Below are positions 1 to 6,937 of a stretch of DNA of 8,795 nt, one piece after another (the first letter of the stretch is position 1; every line of letters starts with the position of its first letter). The stretch covers positions 1-8,795 of the forward strand of contig JAEWZG010000085.1 in assembly GCA_023395435.1 (NCBI GenBank), written 5' to 3'. Both the position numbers and the translations under genes were made by a program. The notes under the pieces were generated by a model, which worked only from the letters and a program-made list of their open reading frames with translations, did no database searches and was not told the origin of the DNA. The stretch comes from Bacillota bacterium (GTDB lineage: Bacteria > Bacillota > Clostridia > Oscillospirales > Ruminococcaceae).

Positions 1-39
1 GAATATGGTTTGATTGATAAGGTTATCAATAAGAGATAG
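1..39 (+). CDS. clpP: ClpP protease proteolytic subunit, C-terminal end only
   Basis: The window opens inside a gene. Frame 1 reads EYGLIDKVINKR and then TAG at 37-39. The EYGLID-(K/E)-VI string is the typical C-terminal end of ClpP, the serine peptidase whose two heptameric rings form the degradation chamber used by ClpX. The gene directly after it is clpX, in the usual clpP-clpX order, with a Shine-Dalgarno site overlapping this stop codon, so the two are almost certainly co-transcribed. The catalytic triad lies outside the window. Only twelve residues are visible, so the call rests on that motif and on the neighbour. Confidence 0.85.
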   Translation, partial: EYGLIDKVINKR

Positions 40-44
40 GTGGG
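38..44 (+). promoter_or_regulatory. Ribosome binding site of clpX
   Basis: AGGTGGG lies 6 nt before the ATG at 51 and overlaps the clpP stop codon (37-39). It fixes the clpX start and suggests that translation of clpX follows that of clpP. Confidence 0.7.
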
Positions 45-50
45 TGCATA

Positions 51-1322
51 ATGGCAGGAAATGATGGAATTAAACGCTGCAATTTTTGCGGAAAGCCTGA
101 AAATAAGGTCAGAAATATGTTTTCTGCACCAAATGTAAATATATGTGACGAATGCGTTTTGTATTGTTATGAAATTCTTGAGGAACAGCTTGGACTTTCT
201 CCAGCTGAAACATCAAGTTCAAAGAATATATCTAATAAAGATAATTTAAAGCTTACAAAGCCAGTCGAAATCAAGAAAATTCTTGATGAATATGTAATAG
301 GACAGGAAGAAGCAAAGATTTCACTTGCTGTATCTGTTTATAATCATTATAAGCGTATTACTAATGAAAATGATAACGACGTTGAAATTCAGAAGAGTAA
401 TGTTCTTTTATTAGGACCAACCGGTGTCGGAAAGACCTTGCTTGCGCAGACTCTTGCAAAAATTCTTAATGTTCCATTTGCTATTGCCGATGCAACAACA
501 TTAACCGAAGCAGGTTATGTTGGTGATGATGTTGAAAATGTATTGTTAAGACTTATTCAGGCTGCTGATTTTGATATTGAAGCCGCTGAAAGAGGAATTA
601 TTTACATTGATGAAATTGATAAGATAGCAAGAAAGTCTGAAAATACATCAATAACTCGTGATGTTAGTGGTGAAGGTGTTCAGCAGGCTCTCTTGAAGAT
701 AATTGAGGGTACAGTATCAAATGTCCCACCACAGGGTGGAAGAAAACATCCACACCAGGAATTCATTCAGATTAACACAAAGAATATTTTGTTTATATGT
801 GGTGGTGCTTTTGATGGCCTAGAAGCTGCTATTAAAAAGAGAACTGACAATTCTTCTCTTGGTTTTGGCGGAAAGTTAAAAGCTGATTCAAAGAGTAACG
901 AAAATATTTTCAAGAAGGTAGTTCCGCAGGACCTTGTGAAATTCGGACTTGTTCCTGAATTAATCGGTCGTTTGCCGGTAATTACTGTTTTGGAAGAACT
1001 TGATGAAGATGCACTTATAAGAATTCTAAAAGAACCTAAAAATGCTTTGTTAAAGCAATATGAAAAGCTGTTTGAATATGATAATGTTGAATTGATTATT
1101 CAGGATGAAGCATTGAAAGCTATTGCTAAAAAGGCTATTGAACAGAAAACTGGAGCAAGAGGATTACGTTCAATTATTGAAAATATTTTAATGAAGGTTA
1201 TGTTTGATACTCCTTCGGATTCTGAAATTTCTACGGTTATAGTTACAAAGGAATGTGTTGAATCTGGCGAACAACCAATAATTGAAAGAACTAAAAAGAA
1301 ATCAGTAAAAAAAGCAATATAA
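51..1322 (+). CDS. clpX: ATP-dependent Clp protease ATP-binding subunit ClpX
   Basis: ClpX is the hexameric AAA+ unfoldase that recognises tagged or damaged proteins and threads them into ClpP in the cytoplasm. At 423 aa it is full length (E. coli 424). An N-terminal zinc-binding domain carries C10, C13, C32 and C35. The AAA+ core shows Walker A GPTGVGKT at 122-129, the pore-1 loop GYVG at 155-158, Walker B ending in D187-E188, the RKH loop at 231-233, the arginine finger R307 in PELIGRLP, and sensor 2 GARGLR at 368-373 with R370. The ClpP-docking loop reads L270-G271-F272 where many relatives have IGF, a conservative change that keeps the hydrophobic contact. No key residue is missing. It follows clpP with 11 nt between the stop and this ATG, and ends just before a strong terminator, so clpP-clpX form a unit separate from lon. 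Confidence 0.98.
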   Translation: MAGNDGIKRCNFCGKPENKVRNMFSAPNVNICDECVLYCYEILEEQLGLSPAETSSSKNISNKDNLKLTKPVEIKKILDEYVIGQEEAKISLAVSVYNHYKRITNENDNDVEIQKSNVLLLGPTGVGKTLLAQTLAKILNVPFAIADATTLTEAGYVGDDVENVLLRLIQAADFDIEAAERGIIYIDEIDKIARKSENTSITRDVSGEGVQQALLKIIEGTVSNVPPQGGRKHPHQEFIQINTKNILFICGGAFDGLEAAIKKRTDNSSLGFGGKLKADSKSNENIFKKVVPQDLVKFGLVPELIGRLPVITVLEELDEDALIRILKEPKNALLKQYEKLFEYDNVELIIQDEALKAIAKKAIEQKTGARGLRSIIENILMKVMFDTPSDSEISTVIVTKECVESGEQPIIERTKKKSVKKAI

Positions 1323-1325
1323 TTT

Positions 1326-1354
1326 AAACCTCCCTTTATTTAGGGAGGTTTTTT
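1326..1354 (+). terminator. Rho-independent terminator after clpX
   Basis: A perfect 10-bp stem, AAACCTCCCT (1326-1335) against AGGGAGGTTT (1342-1351), closes a 6-nt loop and runs into a T tract (1349-1354). It starts 3 nt after the clpX stop codon. This is a textbook intrinsic terminator and separates clpPX transcription from lon. Confidence 0.95.
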
Positions 1355-1367
1355 GTATTTTAATAAC

Positions 1368-1396
1368 TTGCAAATTCTTTGTTACTATGCTATATT
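1368..1396 (+). promoter_or_regulatory. Predicted sigma-A promoter of the lon-engB-lysA unit
   Basis: The -35 element TTGCAA (1368-1373) and -10 element TATATT (1391-1396) are separated by exactly 17 nt. An extended -10 TG at 1388-1389 adds support. The start point would be near 1403, giving a 5' leader of about 59 nt before the lon ATG. It lies just after the clpX terminator, where a new promoter is expected. I saw no CIRCE (HrcA) element and no tandem CtsR heptamer here, so classical class I or III heat-shock control is not evident. A dyad (1383-1405) spans the -10 element. Confidence 0.7.
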
Positions 1397-1405
1397 ATTA
1401 TAGTA
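1383..1405. repeat. Inverted repeat across the lon -10 element
   Basis: TACTAT (1383-1388) and ATAGTA (1400-1405) are perfect reverse complements separated by 11 nt. The centre falls at 1394, inside the predicted -10 hexamer. This geometry suits a repressor operator, but the arms are short and AT-rich, so chance is possible. Confidence 0.4.
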
Positions 1406-1416
1406 TATATTTATAC

Positions 1417-1448
1417 ATATTAGATAAAAGTTAACTTGATATTAGATA
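1417..1448. repeat. Tandem pair of exact 10-bp direct repeats in the lon leader
   Basis: ATATTAGATA occurs at 1417-1426 and again at 1439-1448. The copies are 22 nt apart start to start, about two helical turns. The second copy touches the lon Shine-Dalgarno sequence (AGGTGA, 1448-1453). Function is unknown; it could bind a regulator or be a chance feature of AT-rich DNA. Confidence 0.45.
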
Positions 1449-1453
1449 GGTGA
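1448..1453 (+). promoter_or_regulatory. Ribosome binding site of lon
   Basis: AGGTGA lies 8 nt before the ATG at 1462 and is the only good Shine-Dalgarno match near it, so it fixes the lon start. Confidence 0.75.
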
Positions 1454-1461
1454 TTTAAATA

Positions 1462-3879
1462 ATGGATAGAGATAATAACGTTAAGCAAAATCAGATTATA
1501 CCAGCACTTGCTATGCGAGATCTTGTTGTATTTCCAAGAATGCTGATACATTTTGATGTTGCAAGAATAAAGTCAATTAATTCAATAAAGACAGCTCTTG
1601 AAGGTGATAGAAAAATATTTTTAGTTTCACAGAAAGATGTTTTTGTTGAAAATCCTGAATTCAAGGATGTTTATAAGGTTGGTGTAATTGCCGAAATTAA
1701 GCAGATTATCAAGACACCTGACAATGTCACAAGAGTACTTGTTGAGGGGCTTTATAAAGCGCGCCTTATTGACCTTTTCCATATTGACGAAAACAATATG
1801 AATGCGGAAGTAAGAAGAATTCCTAATACAAAGAAATATGACGAAGAAGATACGCAGATAATTGCTCTTGTACGTTCTTTAAAAGATGTTTTTGAAGAGT
1901 ATGCATCTGTTATGCCTAAAATGCCTAAGGAGCTTATTTCTTCAGTGCTGAATGAAAACAATCCTGAAAAGCTTTTAGATGGAATTACTTTTAATATAAG
2001 TCTTTCAAATGATGATAAGCAAAGACTTCTTGAAATTTCTAATATTAGTGAAAAGCTTGCTTTGTTAGTAACAATTCTTACTAATGAAACTGATGTTCTT
2101 GCCCTTGAAAAACAGATTCAGGAGCAAGTAAGTGAAAATATTGACAGAAACCAGCGTGAGTATTTTCTGCGTGAGCAGTTGAAGGTTATACAGAATCAGC
2201 TTGGTGAAAATGAAGAATCACCGACTAATGAAGTCTATGAATATATGGATAGAATTGCTTCCTTAAAGGTCACTGAAGAGGTTTCAGAAAAATTGTTCAA
2301 TGAAGCAAACAGACTGATGAAAATACCTTCAAGCTCACAGGAAGCTTCAGTAATACGTTCGTATCTTGATACATGTCTGGCACTTCCTTGGAACAAGGCT
2401 TCAAAAGACAAGACAGATATAACAAAAGCCAAGACAATTCTTGATAAGGATCACTACGGACTAAAAAAGGTAAAAGACAGAATTCTTGAAACCTTTGCAG
2501 TCAGAGCACTTTCACCTGAAATCAAAGGACAGATTATATGTCTTGTCGGTCCTCCTGGGGTTGGTAAAACTTCTATAGGTCGTTCTATTGCTAAAGCAAT
2601 GGGGAGAAAATATGTTCGTGTTTCTCTTGGTGGTATAAAAGATGAATCTGATATAAGAGGTCATAGAAAAACATATATAGGTTCAATGCCTGGACGAATT
2701 ATTAATGCAATTAAGCAGGCGGGCACAAATAATCCACTTATTCTCCTTGATGAAATTGATAAGATGAGTAATGACTTCAGGGGTGACCCTTCATCAGCTA
2801 TGCTTGAAGTCCTCGATAGTGAACAGAACTGTTCTTTCAGGGACCATTACATAGAGCTTCCATTTGATTTAAGCAATGTATTATTTGTTACAACAGCAAA
2901 TACTCTCGATACAATTGCACCACCTTTGCTTGATCGTATGGATGTTATTGAGCTTTCGAGTTATACTCGTGAGGAAAAGTTCAATATATGTAAGAAGCAT
3001 CTTATTCCAAAACAGCTTAAGAAAAATGGCTTGAAGACAAGTTTTCTAAAAATTACTGATGATGCAATATATACGTTGATTGATGCCTATACTAAAGAAG
3101 CAGGAGTAAGAACACTTGAGCGTAATGTTGCTTCTTTATGCAGAAAATCAGCAAAAGAGATTGTTGAAGATAATATCAAGAAGGTAATAATAAAATCTGA
3201 TAATGTTGAAAAATATCTTGGAACAAGAAAGTTTCTACCTGACCTTTATGTCAAGAAAGATGAAGTCGGAATAGTAAACGGACTTGCATGGACTTCTGTT
3301 GGTGGCGTAATTATGCCACTTGAAGTATTAATTCTTGATGGTAAGGGTACAATTGAATTGACTGGTAGCCTTGGCGAAGTAATGAAGGAAAGTGCAAAAA
3401 TTGCGGTAAGCTATTGTCGCAGTGTTGCTGATAAATATGAAATTGACAAAGAATTCTATACAAATAAGGATATTCATATTCATGCACCGGAAGGTGCAGT
3501 TCCAAAAGATGGTCCATCTGCTGGTGTAACTCTTGTAACAAGCTTGATTTCAGCATTGGCATTAATTCCAGTCCGTTCTGATGTTGCAATGACTGGCGAA
3601 ATTACCCTGCACGGAAAGGTCTTGCCAATTGGTGGATTGAAAGAAAAGACAATGGCAGCATATAAGGCTGGAATAAAAACTGTTATTATTCCTAATGCAA
3701 ATCAAGCTGACCTTGATGAGGTTGATGATGTAGTTAAAGCTTCAGTAAATTTTGTACTTGCTGAAACACTTGAGGATGTTCTTGATGTTGCACTTGTAAA
3801 GGCATGCGCAAATCCACATAAAGACTTTGTAACTGGTTTATTGCCAATTAACCAGAAGGAACATACTATACAATGTTAA
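1462..3879 (+). CDS. lon: ATP-dependent endopeptidase Lon (LonA type)
   Basis: Lon is a cytoplasmic homohexameric AAA+ serine protease that degrades misfolded and regulatory proteins. At 805 aa it is slightly longer than E. coli Lon (784) and complete. Residues about 10-210 form the LON N-terminal substrate-binding domain, opening with PALAMRDLVVFPRM. A helical, charged linker follows (about 215-335). The ATPase module has Walker A GPPGVGKT at 363-370 and Walker B with D430-E431. The C-terminal protease domain has the catalytic serine S686 in KDGPSAG and the catalytic lysine K729 in GGLKEK. Their 43-residue spacing equals that of E. coli S679/K722. There is no membrane segment, so it is LonA rather than LonB. 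It has its own promoter and leader after the clpX terminator, and runs into engB after 25 nt. The lon-engB pairing matches the B. subtilis lonA-ysxC order. Confidence 0.98.
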   Translation: MDRDNNVKQNQIIPALAMRDLVVFPRMLIHFDVARIKSINSIKTALEGDRKIFLVSQKDVFVENPEFKDVYKVGVIAEIKQIIKTPDNVTRVLVEGLYKARLIDLFHIDENNMNAEVRRIPNTKKYDEEDTQIIALVRSLKDVFEEYASVMPKMPKELISSVLNENNPEKLLDGITFNISLSNDDKQRLLEISNISEKLALLVTILTNETDVLALEKQIQEQVSENIDRNQREYFLREQLKVIQNQLGENEESPTNEVYEYMDRIASLKVTEEVSEKLFNEANRLMKIPSSSQEASVIRSYLDTCLALPWNKASKDKTDITKAKTILDKDHYGLKKVKDRILETFAVRALSPEIKGQIICLVGPPGVGKTSIGRSIAKAMGRKYVRVSLGGIKDESDIRGHRKTYIGSMPGRIINAIKQAGTNNPLILLDEIDKMSNDFRGDPSSAMLEVLDSEQNCSFRDHYIELPFDLSNVLFVTTANTLDTIAPPLLDRMDVIELSSYTREEKFNICKKHLIPKQLKKNGLKTSFLKITDDAIYTLIDAYTKEAGVRTLERNVASLCRKSAKEIVEDNIKKVIIKSDNVEKYLGTRKFLPDLYVKKDEVGIVNGLAWTSVGGVIMPLEVLILDGKGTIELTGSLGEVMKESAKIAVSYCRSVADKYEIDKEFYTNKDIHIHAPEGAVPKDGPSAGVTLVTSLISALALIPVRSDVAMTGEITLHGKVLPIGGLKEKTMAAYKAGIKTVIIPNANQADLDEVDDVVKASVNFVLAETLEDVLDVALVKACANPHKDFVTGLLPINQKEHTIQC

Positions 3880-3904
3880 TATAATTTTGAAAGGCAAGAG
3901 CTAA

Positions 3905-4522
3905 ATGAATTTTAATAAAGCAGATTTTTTCACATCATATGGTAAGCTTTCTCAAATACCAAAATCGGCAAAGGTTGAAATTGCTTTTTCTGGGCGTTCC
4001 AATGTTGGAAAGTCATCATTAATTAATAAAATACTTAATAGAAAATCACTTGCAAAGGTGAGTTCAATGCCAGGAAAAACTGTTACTATAAACTTCTTTA
4101 CAGTTGATGAGATTTTTATAGTTGATCTGCCGGGCTATGGGTATGCTAAGGTTTCAAAATCAGAAAAAGAACGCTGGGCTGAGCTTATTGAGGGATATCT
4201 TCATGATGAGAGAAAGCTTGCTCTTGTTTTTCAGCTTATTGATATGAGACACGCACCGACAAAGGATGACATTCATATGATTAATTTTCTGATTGAGAGT
4301 GAAATACCTTTTGTCATTGCACTTACAAAGGCTGATAAGCTCACTAACAATCAAAGAAAGCAGCGTATGGAAGCTTTTAAAACTGAAATACCATATTTTA
4401 ATGACATTACAGTTATAGAATTTTCATCGCAGACGGGAGAGGGCGTTGAAAAAATAAGAGAAATCATTGAAGAAGTATCTTCTGATGATAATTTCTCACT
4501 TTCTGATGATAATGAGGAGTAA
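3905..4522 (+). CDS. engB: Ribosome biogenesis GTP-binding protein EngB (YsxC/YihA)
   Basis: This TRAFAC-class GTPase is needed for late assembly of the 50S ribosomal subunit and is essential in several bacteria. The 205-aa protein shows all G motifs: G1 GRSNVGKSS (30-38), G2 in the SSMPGKT-x-TINFF segment (53-65) with T59 or T61 as the switch I threonine, G3 DLPGYGYAK (74-82), G4 TKAD (141-144) and G5 SSQTG (174-178). These strings separate EngB from Era and Der. The last 14 residues are rich in Asp, Glu and Ser, forming a short acidic tail. GAAAGG (3889-3894) lies 10 nt before the ATG. The gene sits 25 nt after lon and 4 nt before the chosen lysA start, so all three are probably on one transcript. 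The symbol ysxC is used in Bacillus. Confidence 0.97.
   Translation: MNFNKADFFTSYGKLSQIPKSAKVEIAFSGRSNVGKSSLINKILNRKSLAKVSSMPGKTVTINFFTVDEIFIVDLPGYGYAKVSKSEKERWAELIEGYLHDERKLALVFQLIDMRHAPTKDDIHMINFLIESEIPFVIALTKADKLTNNQRKQRMEAFKTEIPYFNDITVIEFSSQTGEGVEKIREIIEEVSSDDNFSLSDDNEE
4514..4519 (+). promoter_or_regulatory. Ribosome binding site that decides the lysA start
   Basis: GAGGAG, within the last codons of engB, lies 7 nt before the ATG at 4527. The open frame extends upstream to an ATG at 4467 (with another at 4512), but those lie inside engB and have no comparable site, so 4527 is preferred. Confidence 0.75.
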
Positions 4523-4526
4523 TGTT

Positions 4527-5825
4527 ATGTTCGTTTCCGATAATCTCAATATTAATAATAAAGGACACCTTGAAATAGGTGGCGTTGATACAATAGATCT
4601 TGTAAGAGACTTTAAAACACCTCTATATGTTATAGATGAAGCGTTCATTAGAGAAAAATGCAGGGAATACAAAAATTCCGTTAATAAACACTTTAATGGC
4701 AATGGTATGATTTGCTATGCGAGCAAAGCCTTCTGTTGCAAGGAAATGTGCAGAATTATCAATGATGAAGATATTGGGCTTGATGTTGTTTCGGGTGGGG
4801 AATTATACACCGCAATTAGTGTTAATTTCTCAACAGATAAAATATTCTTTCACGGCAATAACAAAACAGAAGATGATCTGACACTTGCTATTAGATACGG
4901 TGTAGGTCATATTGTTGTTGATAATATAACAGAGCTTGAAACACTAAATATACTTTCGGCAAAGCACCATAAGAAAACAGGAATAATGCTACGCATAAAG
5001 CCAGGCGTTGATGCACATACTCACGATTTTATCAGAACAGGTCAAATAGACAGTAAATTTGGCTTCTCTCTTGAAACTGGCGAAGCTTTTGAAGCCATAA
5101 AAAAAGCAATAGAATGTGAACATCTTGAGCTTCGTGGACTTCATTGCCATATTGGTTCGCAGATATTTGAAAATGAACCTTACCAACTTGCTGCTAAAAC
5201 AATGCTTGGCTTAATTGCAAAAGTTAAAAATGAACTTGATTATGAAATCAAAGAGCTAAATCTTGGTGGTGGCTTCGGTATAAAATATACTGATGAAGAT
5301 CAACCAAAAAGTTGTGATGAAATATTAGGGCATATTTCTCAGACTATAGCAAAAACCTGTGAATTTTATAAAATAAATGTACCATTTATTTATCTTGAGC
5401 CTGGTCGTTCAATAATCGGTCCAGCTGGTATTACATTATATAAAGTAGGCAGCATTAAAAATATCCCTGATATAAGAACATATGTTGCTGTTGATGGTGG
5501 AATGGCTGATAACCCAAGGTATGCATTATATCAGGCAAAATATGATATGCTAATTGCTAATAAAGCCTCACAGGATAAGAACTTTAAAGCGACAATTGCC
5601 GGACGATGCTGTGAAAGTGGTGATCTCCTTGGTGAGCACGTCATGATACAGACTCCTGAAATTGGTGATGTACTTGCTGTTCTTTCAACAGGTGCCTATA
5701 ACTACTCAATGGCTTCACATTATAACAGGCTGACTGTGCCAGCAGTAGTATCTGTAAATAAAGGAAAAGCCAAGTTGATAGTTAAGCGAGAAAGCGTTGA
5801 TGACTTAATAAAAAATGATGTATAA
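4527..5825 (+). CDS. lysA: Diaminopimelate decarboxylase
   Basis: LysA converts meso-2,6-diaminopimelate to L-lysine and CO2, the last step of lysine synthesis (EC 4.1.1.20). It uses pyridoxal phosphate and works as a dimer. From the ATG at 4527 the protein has 432 aa, normal for the family. The PLP-binding lysine is K67 in YASKAF. Other fold III decarboxylase signatures are HCHIGSQ (206-212), the phosphate-binding GGGFG (247-251), EPGR (291-294), CESGD with catalytic C362 (362-366) and the GAYNYSM segment (389-395), which includes Y391. The open frame begins 60 nt earlier inside engB, but the family N-terminus and the GAGGAG site favour 4527. The 4-nt gap after engB suggests translational coupling. 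The enzyme draws on diaminopimelate, also a peptidoglycan precursor. No lysine riboswitch lies upstream, so control probably comes from the lon promoter. Confidence 0.96.
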   Translation: MFVSDNLNINNKGHLEIGGVDTIDLVRDFKTPLYVIDEAFIREKCREYKNSVNKHFNGNGMICYASKAFCCKEMCRIINDEDIGLDVVSGGELYTAISVNFSTDKIFFHGNNKTEDDLTLAIRYGVGHIVVDNITELETLNILSAKHHKKTGIMLRIKPGVDAHTHDFIRTGQIDSKFGFSLETGEAFEAIKKAIECEHLELRGLHCHIGSQIFENEPYQLAAKTMLGLIAKVKNELDYEIKELNLGGGFGIKYTDEDQPKSCDEILGHISQTIAKTCEFYKINVPFIYLEPGRSIIGPAGITLYKVGSIKNIPDIRTYVAVDGGMADNPRYALYQAKYDMLIANKASQDKNFKATIAGRCCESGDLLGEHVMIQTPEIGDVLAVLSTGAYNYSMASHYNRLTVPAVVSVNKGKAKLIVKRESVDDLIKNDV

Positions 5826-5829
5826 ATGC

Positions 5830-5858
5830 TTTACTTTCACAGATTAATGTGATAAACT
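5830..5858 (+). promoter_or_regulatory. Possible promoter of the yerC-methyltransferase-hslO unit
   Basis: TTTACT (5830-5835) and TAAACT (5853-5858) are 17 nt apart, with an extended -10 TG at 5850-5851. Both hexamers deviate from consensus. There is no terminator after lysA, so read-through from upstream is also possible. A TCACA/TGTGA dyad occupies the spacer. Confidence 0.4.
5837..5852. repeat. TCACA-N6-TGTGA inverted repeat upstream of the TrpR-like gene
   Basis: TCACA (5837-5841) and TGTGA (5848-5852) are perfect reverse complements separated by 6 nt. The half-sites are ordered opposite to a CRP site (TGTGA-N6-TCACA). It lies within the spacer of the predicted promoter and about 46 nt before the start of a DNA-binding protein gene, so an operator, possibly autoregulatory, is conceivable. 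Confidence 0.4.
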
Positions 5859-5898
5859 GTAATAATAAACTATAACAGTCCGGAGGGGGATATAACAT

Positions 5899-6195
5899 AT
5901 GAATAGTAAGCTTAAGGACAAGAATCTTGATGATTTATTTAAAGCAGTATTATGTCTTGAAACAGTGGATGAATGCTATAATTTTTTTGAGGATTTATGT
6001 ACAGTGCTTGAGCTTAAGGCTTTATCCCAGCGCCTTCAGGTTGCAAAAATGCTTAGTGAGCATCGTGTATACAGCGATATTGTCAACGAAACAGGAGCAA
6101 GCACAGCAACAATAAGTAGAGTTAACCGTTCATTGAATTATGGCAGTGATGGTTATGCTATCATTTTTGACAGGATGAAAAACAAGGATGAGTAG
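5899..6195 (+). CDS. TrpR-family DNA-binding protein, YerC/YecD type
   Basis: This 98-aa protein resembles the YerC/YecD branch of the Trp repressor superfamily, an all-helical DNA-binding fold. Residues about 38-53 (LELKALSQRLQVAKML) match the helix region before the TrpR helix-turn-helix. Residues 57-79 (the YSDIVNETGASTATISRVNRSL segment) form the helix-turn-helix, with a recognition helix around 67-78. It has no signal peptide or membrane segment, so it should be cytoplasmic. Ligand and target genes are not known to me, and nothing here shows that it binds tryptophan. A strong GGAGGGGG (5882-5889) precedes the ATG. Its last 8 nt overlap the methyltransferase start. The upstream dyad at 5837-5852 is a candidate site for self-regulation; that is inference only. 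Confidence 0.88.
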   Translation: MNSKLKDKNLDDLFKAVLCLETVDECYNFFEDLCTVLELKALSQRLQVAKMLSEHRVYSDIVNETGASTATISRVNRSLNYGSDGYAIIFDRMKNKDE

Positions 6196-6934
6196 TTATC
6201 ATAAATTTGCGCAGTATTACGATATTCTGACAAGTAATATTGATTATGAGAAGCACGCTGATTATTATGACAATATAATATCTCAACATATGCCCGATAA
6301 GGGCATTTTGCTTGATCTGGCGTGTGGTACAGGTAGCCTTTCTGAAGCTATGGCTAAAAAGGGTTATGATGTTATTGGCGTTGATTTATCTGAGGAAATG
6401 CTATCTATCGCTCTAGATAAGAAGTTTGACAGCGGTCTGCCCATACAATATCTCTGTCAGGATATGTGTAAGCTTGATATGTATGGGACTATTGATGTGA
6501 CAATCTGTGCTCTCGACAGCTTAAACCATCTCCCTGATATAAATTCCGTAAAACGTGCTATTGAGCGCGTTTCTCTATTTTCAAACCCTGGTGGAATTTT
6601 TATTTTTGATATAAATACATTATATAAGCATAAGAATATTCTCGGGAATAATACATTTATTTATGATACTGACAATGTATATTGTGCATGGCAAAATACG
6701 TATAATGATAAAGATAATTCTGTAAAAATAGAGCTTAACTTTTTTGAAAAGGACTCTGATATATACAAGCGCTTTGACGAAAGCTTTTCAGAAAAAGCAT
6801 ATGATATTAAAAAACTAACAGCTATCTGTGAAGATGTAGGTTTGGAAGTACTAAGTATATATGATTATCTGACAAATAATCCTCCAAGAGAGGACAGTGA
6901 AAAATTAACAATAGTAACTAGAAAGGTTAGATAA
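6188..6934 (+). CDS. Class I SAM-dependent methyltransferase, substrate unknown
   Basis: The 248-aa protein has a Rossmann-type methyltransferase fold. Motif I is LLDLACGTG (41-49), the SAM-binding glycine-rich loop. Motif II is the acidic D66 in VIGVDLS, expected to hold the SAM ribose. Q91-D92 and the later ALDSLNHL segment match motifs III and IV. The N-terminus (YHKFAQYYDILTSNIDYEKHADYY) resembles the YqeM-like group of small-molecule or RNA methyltransferases in Firmicutes, but the substrate cannot be read from the sequence. The ATG at 6188 overlaps the end of the TrpR-like gene by 8 nt (ATGAGTAG), and an AGGA (6172-6175) lies 12 nt upstream, so translational coupling is likely. The stop is 3 nt before hslO. 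No membrane segment or signal peptide is seen. Confidence 0.88.
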   Translation: MSSYHKFAQYYDILTSNIDYEKHADYYDNIISQHMPDKGILLDLACGTGSLSEAMAKKGYDVIGVDLSEEMLSIALDKKFDSGLPIQYLCQDMCKLDMYGTIDVTICALDSLNHLPDINSVKRAIERVSLFSNPGGIFIFDINTLYKHKNILGNNTFIYDTDNVYCAWQNTYNDKDNSVKIELNFFEKDSDIYKRFDESFSEKAYDIKKLTAICEDVGLEVLSIYDYLTNNPPREDSEKLTIVTRKVR

Positions 6935-6937
6935 AGT

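Noticed and set aside
1323..1461. CIRCE or CtsR heat-shock operator upstream of lon
   Set aside because: Neither the TTAGCACTC/GAGTGCTAA pair nor the tandem GGTCAAA heptamer is present on either strand of this gap.
3311..3589. Reverse-strand open frame of 92 codons within lon
   Set aside because: It lies wholly inside the conserved protease domain of lon, has a composition typical of an antisense shadow (many His, Gln, Leu), and shows no family resemblance.
5927..6115. Second + strand frame of 62 codons inside the TrpR-like gene
   Set aside because: It is nested in another frame of a gene with clear helix-turn-helix homology and has no ribosome site as good as that of the host gene.
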